Source of the DNA: Cucumis sativus
Taxonomy: Eukaryota > Streptophyta > Magnoliopsida > Cucurbitales > Cucurbitaceae
Length of the DNA: 64,000 nt
Assembly: GCF_000004075.3 (NCBI RefSeq)
Contig: NC_026657.2
Span: forward strand, 36,008,732-36,072,731
Direction of reading: 5' to 3'
How positions within the stretch are numbered: the stretch's first letter is position 1; every line of letters begins with the position of its first letter. The notes below the pieces were generated by a model. That model had not been told where the DNA came from, did no database searches, and was given only the letters and a program-made list of their open reading frames with translations. The position numbers and the translations under genes were made by a program. This document shows, piece by piece, positions 51,279 to 61,332 of this stretch.

Positions 51279-52145
51279 ATGGATGCACCAGTGTAGGTTA
51301 TCCAAAGATTATTAATTGGGTGTAGAAAACTTCATCAATTTTGGATTTTCTAATACAAATGATGTCTTTATTCATTGTCCTTGTTTGAAATGTGTGGAAT
51401 TTGTGAAAACCAAAGTCGCACCTGGTATTATTAGAGATCACTTATATGTCAATAGAATTTATGAAAGTTATAAATTTTGGTTTTGGCATTGTGAACAATA
51501 GTGATTGTATAAACTGTGAAATTTGTGAATTGGGAACTTCAGGCTATTAGCGCATAGGATGAGTTAATCTATTATCTTGACTCACTTTAGAAAACATCTA
51601 GAGTATATATTAGACATTTAGCAAACATGTAAGTTAACTTCTTTCATATGATGTTTTTCGTCTTAAAGTTTACGTTGTTCTAACATGTAGTTGTTTCTTG
51701 GCAATATGGTTATTGCGATCTTTCTATCCCAAAAAAATATTCAAAAAGGTCGAAAACAACCAATATGGAAAACAATGAAGGCAAGTGTAATAAACACGTT
51801 AATTAAAAGTATACATATATAAGGGTATTTGCAACATTATGTATTTTATTAATTGATGTATTCAGTGTTCTTTACAAGTCAAAACCATTGAATACGGGTA
51901 TTATGTGATGAGATACATGAGTGATATAATCACTAAGGGGAGCATAGTAGTCACAAATTCAGAATGTTGTGTTAATGGCTATTTGCATTATTTTATATAG
52001 TTCATATATATAACTTTGACAAAATAAGTATTAACTTCAATATTTTGAACTTTATATTAGATTGATACAAGGAGCTCATACAGTCAAATTCAAGTTGAAT
52101 GAGGTGCGAACAGAGCTAGCTGATTTTTTGGGTAGAATGTTGATA
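51279..52145 (+). mobile_element. CACTA (En/Spm) transposon remnant: transposase-associated domain and Ulp1-like protease pieces
   Basis: At about 51290-51500 a frame reads CRLSKDY-stop-LGVENFINFGFSNTND, then CPCLKC, RDHLYVNRIYESYKFW and FWHCE. This matches the N-terminal transposase-associated domain of TNP2-type CACTA transposases. Downstream, YYLDSL (about 51570), PIWKTMK (about 51760), KTIEYGYYVMRYMSDIIT (about 51890-51945) and LNEVRTELADFLGRM (about 52095-52145) match, in order, the Ulp1-type C48 protease domain carried by many CACTA elements. The family's catalytic Cys in ECGYYVM is Tyr. Stops and missing central transposase show an inactive, internally deleted copy. Confidence 0.75.
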
Positions 52146-53079
52146 AGGTGAATTTTAAAAATATATTGTTTGGGTTTGGCATATATATTTTGTTGATATT
52201 GGATACCCTAAAATGTTGATTTAGGGGTAGACTATTTCTATGGTAAATTCTTTGATAAATTGTTTTTTGGACAAGGCATATATCTTGTTCATATTGGACA
52301 GAAAGGTAGAATAATTTGTTCATATGGTAGAGAAGTTGTGGCTAAATTTAGGCTATGCATATATTGTTGATACTCGACACAAGCTTTGTAATGAATTTCA
52401 TGGGTTGTTATAATTATGTAATGGCCACCTATATGTATGTTCAAGGATATATATATGTAATTTGTTAACTAGTTTTATTGATGAAAAATTTGAAGAAACT
52501 TAAAAAGTTCAATTAATATGGGTAGTTAAGCAAGATTAACTTAAAGCTTAAAAGCTTTACTTTTGTGTTATATAGGTTGGTCATGTTGTGTGTCATTTTT
52601 GAACTCCAAAACAAGTGAAATATAATTATATAGGTTTTTCAAATTGTATAGTTTCTTTTTTTAAAAAAAAAAGCATTGACACACAAATGTGTCAAGTATT
52701 ACCTAAATTTGTAGATTTTTGGTGTCAAGAAGAACTTCCATTTGATAGGTAATAAATGTCAAGGTTTAAATATTCTTGGCCAATAATAAATTTCAAGGCT
52801 GCAACCTAATTTACACGTAAAACAAGTCAACTAATCTTATATACCTGACATCTATAACAACATTTAAGTTTCGAATACATCATTTAAGTTTTTCTTCCCT
52901 TTACGACCCCCTTTGTATTGTGATGCTTGGTCTTCCCTTTACAAATAATCCTTCTAACACTTTGGTTTTTCTTCCTTATTAGACAACAACTTAATTCTTC
53001 GTCTCTAAGAGCACAAATAATTATATCAGTGATAACTGAAGTCTCCCATGTTTCATAGTTGTCTTCACATATCTTTATA
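52146..53079. other. intergenic, repeat-derived spacer
   Basis: No gene is seen. A small inverted repeat (TTGACACA/TGTGTCAA, near 52676-52700) and repeated TGTCAAG phrases suggest the end of a DNA element, but I cannot define it. Confidence 0.4.
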
Positions 53080-54010
53080 AACTTCTACAAGATTATTAAG
53101 TAATATGAAAGCTTCATTATCTACCTCTATAGTCCCACCTTGAGTTTAAAATTCTATCGTGATCTTAAAATCAACGTGATTTTCAGTCAAGGTTTTGGAT
53201 GGATTCATCTTGAATGTAAATAATCTTTCCTTCAAGAACATGTTATTAAGAAGATCTTTTGCTTCATAGAGTTCCTTTAGTTTTGTCCACATTTTAAAAG
53301 TAGCGGCTTGATCAATTTCTTATGAAAGCACAATGTCTGATAGGCTCAAAACAAGAGTTCCACGAGCAACTAGGTCCATATTATTTTTGTATCAATTATC
53401 AATGTTTCAGGTAACTTGGAAGGATCTTCTAAAGCTTTATGTGCTTTCTGTTGGTCCAAGGCAACCTTGATTTTTGCCTTCCGAAGACTGAAATCTCCTT
53501 TCCCATCGAAATTTTCAATGTCATATCTTGCAGCAACAATGATATTTCTTCTTTCTATTCTCCAAGATTTACTTTTTCTGAAGTTCTTCCTTGATCTTGT
53601 TTTCTTCTTCACAGGCTCTGATACCAAATTTTTTTAGTGGGTAGAAAGATGACCCAAGATGAAAATTGATAGTACAAATGTAGAAAGATGGTTTTTGAGG
53701 TAAGTGGCTTTGGTAAGGCCACATTGAAAAGAAACTACAACAACACGTAACTATTCTTTGTTCTTTACTTTGTTCTTTAATTAAACAGAACAAAACCCTC
53801 TCTTTCTCTTAAGCTTTCCTCTCACAAAGCGGTGATGCTAAGATATGAAGAAGAATGAAGATGATGTGAGAACAGAGAGAGGAATACAAAACAAGCATTC
53901 AAGAATCAAGATCAAAGATGAAAAGGAAACAACACAGGAATTTTAACGATTCGGCAACGGTGCCTACTTCCAAAAGAGGAGTTAATATTTTGAATTTCTT
54001 GGAGAAATTT
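53080..54010 (-). mobile_element. Ty1/copia retrotransposon remnant (gag, primer binding site, part of LTR)
   Basis: On the minus strand a tRNA-Met primer binding site TGGTATCAGAGCC (53626-53614) is followed by a gag frame. The gag has YDIENFDGKGDFSLRKAKI and QKAHKALEDPSKLPE (53520-53400), which is the copia gag N-terminus. Then come pieces TKLKELYEAKDLLNNMFLKE and LFTFKMN (about 53290-53200) of the UBN2 domain. Sequence to the right (53636 to about 54010) should be LTR; it includes CGGCAACGGTGCCTACTTCC, a phrase like those in plant copia LTRs. No pol genes remain and no second LTR was found. Confidence 0.75.
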
Positions 54011-54955
54011 ACAAAGAAAAATATTATGCAGATAAGTTCTAACTCTCACACTTTCTTTTTGTTTTTATTTCTTCAGATGTTATAAGAAATGTCATTGCAT
54101 TGGTGGCCACACTGCGTTTGAATTGTAGTTTTGTAACCATTACATAAAGTATTTGAATTGCTTACCGTTGTTATTACTATATATTTCATTCTTGGACATA
54201 TTGCACGTCAGATGTAAGTAATTTCCACCGAATTGGGGTATAATCTCTTGGTGTTCTTTGAATGTTCAATATTTTTAGTAATTGTTGTCGAATGTTGTAA
54301 CATTGTGTAGATTATATAGTTATCACACAGTAGACGACTTTATTCTTATTTTCAAATTAAAACTCTAAGCATGGTTAAACTAACATAAATTAAATTTATC
54401 AACCTATATGTTGTAAAAGAAAAATAAATAACTGTGGACTTTCATTAAAAAAAATCAATTGAATCATTTCTATAGATTTTTGTTTCAAATTACCGTTAAT
54501 ACACAACTATCCATTCACAGTAAAGTTTCTTTAAATGCAATAATTAACAAAACATTAGAAAAGATAACTATATAGGTTTTCATTGCTTTTTTTTTTTTTT
54601 GTAAGAACCCCTAAAATCAATCCTAAAACACATTACTTAATATAAATTGACAGTTGAAGTTTTAATTGATTCACACTCTCAGATTTTAGGTTTAAATTGT
54701 TTTTTCCAACTGATATTTATAACACACGAGGATTTAAATCTCTAACTATAAAACCAATAACTCAGATGAATGAATTATAATATAAGGTAAGTCTTGGAGT
54801 AAAAAGGCTGTATATATATCTGCTTACCTTTGATCTTACAATTATATCAAAATAAAAAATGAAAAACTCACTTTACGTGAAACTGCAAAGGAAGAACAAT
54901 ATATAAAGCATTGAAAAGGTTAGGGTAGAAGATGCAGAAAAAGGGCTGAGTTTTG
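54011..54955. other. AT-rich spacer downstream of the second lectin RLK
   Basis: No gene. It includes the 3' flank of the minus-strand lectin receptor kinase that ends at 54956, so its 3' UTR should lie at the right edge. Confidence 0.5.
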
Positions 54956-57900
54956 TTATCTAGCCTCCAAAAGGGTAATAGTTAATTCATTTGTAATAGA
55001 AGATTCATTCTTGCCAGAAACAGAAAATACTTCAAGAGAATCTCTTTCCATGTAGAAACCTGGTTGCTTTGGCTGTGCCAATGAGCCCTCACTACTTAGC
55101 ATTAAGACTACATTTGACATGGTTGGCCGATCTTCAGGTAGTTGTTGCAAGCACAAAAGACTAACATGTATGCATCTCAACACTTCTGATAATGCATATG
55201 ATTCTCCAATGCTTGCATCAATCAACTCTAATGGTTTTCCTTCATTCCATAACTTCCATGCCTAACCAAAAATAAAATCATATTAACTAACTTGAGATTG
55301 TAATTCGTGGAATGATTTGGTCAAATAAATATATATGCGACTTACATGGCCGATCAGGTTGAGAGCGTGGTTAGGACGGAAAAAACCTCTATTTTTCTCT
55401 CCACTTATGATTTCCAACATTAGAATTCCAAAACTAAAAACGTCCGACTTAATGGAAAATTGTCCATCTATGGCGTATTCTGGCGCCATATACCCACTAC
55501 ACAAGTTATCATCAGAAAAATGTGTCAATCTAAGAACATAAAACTTGAAAATTTACACAAATATAGATGGTGTGTTTGGTAGGAAAATATGTATTTCTAA
55601 ATGTTTTTATTTTAGTTTAGCAAATTTTAAAATTTAAAATTCAAAATTTAGATACATTCAAAACATAAAAAATGTTGTTTTCAGAACTTTCACGATTTGG
55701 ACAGACAGTTCGGAAATAGTTTTCAAAAACAAAATCTAGACTATCAGTCAATCATATATTGTTGAACTTAGATGAATTTGAAAACTTAAAACATAATCTA
55801 ATTTGTCAACCAAACAGGTCATAAAGTCTCGTAAAAGAGAAGCTTACTATGTTCCGACCACTCTCCGAGTATTTCCTTCGGTTTGATCCCCACCAAATGT
55901 TCTAGCCATTCCAAAATCCGAGATTTTTGGATTTAGGTCAATATCAAGCAAGACATTGCTTGCTTTTAAATCCCTATGTATAATCCTCAATCTCGAATCT
56001 TGATGAAGGTAAAGAATACCTCGAGCTACTCCGCATATGATATTGAATCGTTTCGACCAATCTAAAAGCTTCTTTCTAGCAGAGTCTGAGCAAGTAGAAG
56101 AGGATGAGTCAAAGTTAGTTCTGAAGAACAATCAATATGAATAAGTAGATTAACAATAAAGCTAGATTTTAATTAGAAACTAACCAAAAATGAAGGAGTC
56201 CAAACTCTTATTAGGCATGTACTCATAAATCAACATCTTTTCCTCTCCTTGTATGCAACAACCCAAAAGTTTTACAAGATTTCTATGTTGAAGTTTGGCA
56301 ATGAGTATCACTTCATTCTTGAATTCATCAGTCCCTTGCCTTGAATAGCTTGAAAGCCTCTTAACTGCAATTTCTTTCCCATCAGTAAGTCTACCCTGAA
56401 AGTAAAAACTCATAATTTACTTCCACTACATATTGAGAGTGCTTATAACAACTTTTTTTAAGTGAAAAAAAAAAGTCGGAAAATGATGATTTTTTTGTTT
56501 TGGCACTCATAAATTTTACCCTAAAGACTGCACCAAAACCACCTTCTCCAAGCTTGTTGAAGTTTGAAAAATTGTCGGTGGCATTTGATATTGTAGCTAA
56601 GTTGAATAATGGAAGCTCCAAATCGTCTTCTTGCCCTTCAAGATCCTTTCCTGCACCTGTTGCTAATTCAATTGAAAACAAATTTGATAATTAAGTTCAG
56701 AACCAAATATGTTCAATTACACTCAACAAATTAACGAAGTCAACGTTAATAACAATTCGGAAAAAGTAACTGTTTTATTAATTTTATTTGTCTATGGCTT
56801 GAAGTCTAGTTTTAACTTGGTTCATCACTTCCCAAAAGTCTTACTTTTTATTCTTCAACTCTTTTAGTATAATACTTTTTATTTTATTTTTAAGTTTCAA
56901 AACGTTGGAGTTGAAATCAAGAATGAACAACAATAAAAACTAGAAAGTAAAAATATAATATATATTGAAACATACGAACTAGATGAAAATTAAATATAAA
57001 TCTCCAACAATAAAATTGTAACATTTACAAACTTGATAAAAATTAAACTCAAAATTTTGAAATCAAGACTCAACAAAGCTCTTACCATTATAAGTTATAA
57101 GTTATGAATAGGAACAGAATTTCTAAAAAATCACAAGAAAATCCGCACATATTTCTAAAAAAGAATTAAGTGGTTTTAACGTAAATAAGAAAAGTATTAT
57201 CACCCACCAATTAGAAAATCATTCCAAACAGCTCTATTACCTTCCAGCTTTCTTCTTTTGCTTCTGATCACGTAAAACCCAATCAGAAGCAAACCAAGAA
57301 TCAATAGAGCCGCTGCTCCGACAATAACACCGACGGCAACTGAACTCGTCTTCTTTGTCTCTACATATGAAGGAAACGCACGTACGCATAAGAAACAAAT
57401 CTAAGAAAAGTCACCAACAAAAACAGAACAAAAGAAACCGAAGTAAAATAAGCCATATTATACCCAATTCAGAAGCCAACATTCTAACATACAAATCCTG
57501 GCCTCCTCTTCGAACAACTTTGATATCAACAAGTTCCCCAAACCAAATAGCACAACCACTCCCAGATCCTCTAATATCAGTATTAGCAAAAGCCACACAA
57601 GAACAATTCCTCAAACACTTTTCTCTACATTCATTCAAACTCATACTTTCATTAACCCAAGATTGTTTTGTATCAGGCAATTTCAACCCTGGCAACTTTG
57701 CAAACCCAGTTTTATCAGAACAATTCAAAGGCTTATTCCTCACACACCCTTCAGTATAGTCCATCAAATTCCATTTCTCTTGTACGTTAGGATGAAATCC
57801 AAATAGACATTGACAAGCAGGAACTTGCTCAATGTCACAGCTCCCAAACGCACCACAAACACTATATGTATCGCAGTAATCCCTTGGCATAGCCGCATAG

Positions 57901-58739
57901 GGCTTCCAATTTTTCTCAGGTTCAGACCATAACAAAGCTTCTCTTCTTAATATCGTTTGGTTCAACACCATTCTTCCGATTAACGAAGAGTTGATGAGCT
58001 CGTAGCTGTAACTCAGCTCGGATTTGTTGTTTACATAGCTGTATACTAAAATCGGTAACGCCGATGTGGGTTTTGCGCTGAATTGAAGACCGTTCCATGG
58101 TCCGCTTCTCATGTACTCACTCGACCCATTCCACATCACTGGTTCTGGGTAGCTGGTGTTCATCATTTCCATCGTTAAACTCCCTGGAGATGGGTCATCA
58201 GAGGTTTTCCATGCGGATAATCGCCGTTGGATTCCGTTTTTGAAGTCCCATCCGAGTTTCATTCCGGGGAGTAATGTATCGGTTGGGTAATCAAAGCTTT
58301 GCCATGAAGTTTCCTCAGATTCTGCGTCTTTCAACAACAGATTTCCATTGTCTAAGAGCTGTAGCTTGGGAGTTTTGGCTGGTTTCAACGATTTTCCAAA
58401 CCAAACAACAGCGTCATTCTCGAAAAGGAACAGATCGCTGGAGGTAGAGTTGATCTTGAGAACAGCAACGGCGGAAGAATTTCTGATGGGGTTTTCTCTG
58501 TTGGCGACCCAAACGATTGTACGAACTGGGATGATTTTGTACCAAATTCCCAAGTAACGGTTGGTGGAATTTCCTGGGGTAAAGAAACCCAGTTCGAAAA
58601 AGCCTTTTGTGGAGACGAGAGTGTCGCCATAGGTAAGGTTTTGTGAGGAAGTTATGAAATCAACAGCCGTAGACGGTGATAAGAAGAGAAACAGAGACAG
58701 AAACAGAAACAGAAACAGAGTTGGTGAAGCATTTGCCAT
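54956..58739 (-). CDS. G-type lectin S-receptor-like Ser/Thr kinase, 7 exons
   Basis: An 812-aa paralogue of the gene at 46098-49132. Exons: 58739-57464, 57360-57241, 56656-56520, 56395-56185, 56085-55848, 55496-55346, 55261-54956 (2439 nt, in frame). Signal peptide 1-25 (Leu/Phe/Ser-rich); bulb lectin about 26-150; S-locus glycoprotein domain about 200-320 ([24 protein letters not shown]); PAN/apple about 335-415 ([13 protein letters not shown]). The membrane span is about 433-455, followed by a basic stop-transfer RSKRRK. The kinase has LGEGGFG (501-507), Lys523 in [12 protein letters not shown] (Asp620), DFG (Asp638) and GYMAPEYA. The DUF3403-like tail ends LLEAR. All catalytic residues are intact. 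Intron 2 (584 bp) is the longest. It is likely a plasma-membrane receptor of unknown ligand, and the pair is probably a local duplication. Confidence 0.92.
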
Positions 58740-59338
58740 TTTTTAGCATTGGGGTTTGTTTGTTTAGGAAGAGAGTAAATGTTTAAAAGTAAGGAGAAGA
58801 GAGCATTGAATATGTTGTTAAAATAAAGGCAATGAAGATTGAAGAAGAAGAAATGAAGGGGCGGCCATTGACTTGTAGTACTCTGCTCTGCTTAATGTCA
58901 AGTCTTCCTCTTCCCTTGCCCAACCCCAACCAACTTCGAATTTTACTTTGCTTTTTTAACATGGAAAATAAAAACTATAGAATATGTTATTTTTGTGGAA
59001 AATGTTTGATAAGATAATCAAAATGTTGAAATTTGGATTTACACTTTCAACCTTTGCTCTCTAGAATTTTACTTACTTTAGCGTCTAATATTCAACAGTA
59101 ATTGTCTTCTAAGCTACAACAAATTGAACTTATCACGGAAGCAATACTCCATCCACAAAATCTAACGAACTTTACTTTGTGAAAATAAACTAAACTTGAA
59201 CAAAGTTTACAAAAGGGAGAAATGTCTATGAGAGAAAAACATTATGGAAAAAAGTAATCTGAAGAAGAGGCATTTTATAGAATATTCGTGGTCATTTGAA
59301 TAATCACGTCTTTTCTTCAAATTTGTTATTTTTTAAGA
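58740..59338. other. upstream region of the second lectin RLK
   Basis: This holds the presumed promoter of the minus-strand lectin receptor kinase. A TTGACT motif near 58871 could be a W-box. Nothing else is recognisable. Confidence 0.45.
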
Positions 59339-61332
59339 AGTGTTCATTCATGAAATAATACAACTTTGTACCCATGAGGCCCTAATCCGAAAAAGGAAGC
59401 CTTGTGGTGAAGGACTCTTGCTTGAAGTGTTGGGACGTCCTGCAAGAAAGGATGCAAAAAGTGAGCAGTCAATGGAAAGAGATGTGTGAACCAAAGGTCC
59501 TATTGCGTGAAGGTATGCAACGCGATAAGGATGACCAACGAGGAAGGCGTTGGGTTAGGCACCAAAAGTGAGACGTTTTGTAAGATACTGCGAGAAGAAG
59601 TATCTACGCCTAAGAGGTTGAGGCGAGAAAGTAAATATCTTGTCAAAGTGACATGACAACTCGTAGTGTGAAAGAAAACGACGATGACTTCTCAGGAAGA
59701 GAAAAATGATAGTTGTACAATTAAGAGTTTAACTTCCCAAAAAGATAAGGTATGCGTCTCAAGGAAAAGTCAAATCATTGGCGGATAGATTACGTGTCGA
59801 GTTCGAGTTGATGGCATAGCACGAAGTGTTAGTAAGATGATATGTGTAAAACATGGAAGTGACCCTTAGAAGTGAAGCCTCTATAAATAGGGCCAAAGTG
59901 CAAAAGAAAAAAGGAAGTTTTGGACAAGAGACTCTAGATTTTCTAATGAAAGTGAGACGAAAAGATTTTGAATGCTGAACAAATGGTTCCTTCAACTGTT
60001 AGACAAAGAAAGAAAGCCAGAAATCGAGAAGAACAAAGTTGAAGCTAAGTATCTTCTGTGAATGACAAAATGAATTATGTGTTTTGCTTGTGATTGATAC
60101 ACTGTTTTACGAGTATTGTTTAAATGTAATAAACAAGATTTATAAACATTTCCTATGATTGATTACTTTTCTGCAAATAATCAAGTACATATTATATGTT
60201 CTGTTACTGTAAGTAATAAGATCTATTTTATAAATGATTGTGAACGATTAAATATTTTTTGTAAATAGAGATGGGTATTATTTCCTCTGTAATTGTTTTT
60301 ATAGGATGTTTTACTAATCTGTGATAATCTATGCTAAGAGTAAGCGTTGAGCCATTACTCACTTACTGCATTTGCATGGTTGTGGAATGTGATGTATTCA
60401 TGAGATGAGAGTGTGACTTCCAAGTCTGAGAATGATTGAATGTAGCGGGACGCTGGTAAAAATCTTAGGTAACTCGAAATTGGTAAAGAATGTTTATAAA
60501 GAGATTTCGAATGGAAGCATATGTTATGTTTAAAGTAAGTTTTATATGTTTCAAATATGAATGTGAAATTATTCCTATTATTGAAACTATTAGAGTCTTA
60601 TTCCTATTATTGAGACAACCATGTAGAAAATGACTGCATGGTGGAATGAAGTTGACCAATGCGTAAAAGGAGCGTAAAGTGTTTGACGGCCTAAGCAACG
60701 AGGAATGAATTAGAAAATTTCTAGATGTTGTTGATGAAAAGGATATCATAATAGTCTAAACGCAAGATGTTGTTCATGGTCTCGACAAAAGGATATGTGA
60801 GACTAATGAGTATTGATGCGATATGATTGTATTTGTGAAATGAAGTGTTAAATCTGTTTTAATGAAACAGTTGTTGTGTTTGTAAATTGTGTTCCAAAAA
60901 GTTTTCTAAAAACTCACTAAGTCTTCTGACTTACATTTAAGTTTTTCCTCTCAAGTGATCAGGCGTTAAGGTCAAGTTCAAAGAGAATGAGACGATTGCT
61001 AGGCAAGGAAGCTATGCAAGGCATATAATTTAAATTGGTTATAAATTTTGTATAAAGGATGTATGTAAATATTGTTGCAGAACGCATGGTTAAAGTTAAT
61101 AAAAGAAGTTGTTTAAATATCTATTGCGTTATGATGTACATTTATCGCCTAAAGTTTGAAATTAAGTTTAAGTGTCAAGTCGTTAGACGATTAAGCTGAG
61201 CTTAAAGATCTAAGTTGAGCGTTCTGGCCTTTGATCACATTAAAGGCGTCAAAATTGCTTAAGTTACATTGAGTACCACATTGTAAGTTTTTTTAACACG
61301 TGTGGGTTGGGGCGAGACAGTGTTTATTCATG
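59339..61332. mobile_element. LTR-like block (possible solo LTR of a Ty3/gypsy chromovirus) bounded by 14-bp direct repeats
   Basis: A block of about 1.97 kb, distinctly less AT-rich than its flanks, is bounded by AGTGTTCATTCATG (59339-59352) and AGTGTTTATTCATG (61319-61332), 13 of 14 bases identical. Internally it has a TATA box (59881), a stretch AACTCACTAAGTCTTCTGAC near 60909 resembling those in plant gypsy LTRs, and a GGGTTGGGGCGAGACA end (61304-61319) typical of such LTR termini. No protein motif is readable. A 5-bp target duplication, expected for an LTR, is not evident, while 14 bp would rather fit a non-LTR insertion. The class is therefore uncertain. Confidence 0.45.
59881..59890 (+). 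promoter_or_regulatory. TATA box inside the LTR-like block
   Basis: CTATAAATAG followed by GGGCC is a textbook plant TATA box. Within an LTR it would mark the U3/R boundary about 30 bp downstream. Confidence 0.45.

Noticed and set aside
60465..60749. Minus-strand 94-aa ORF in the LTR-like block
   Set aside because: No domain, Ser/Ile/Leu-rich chance-like composition, and it lies wholly inside the repeat block.
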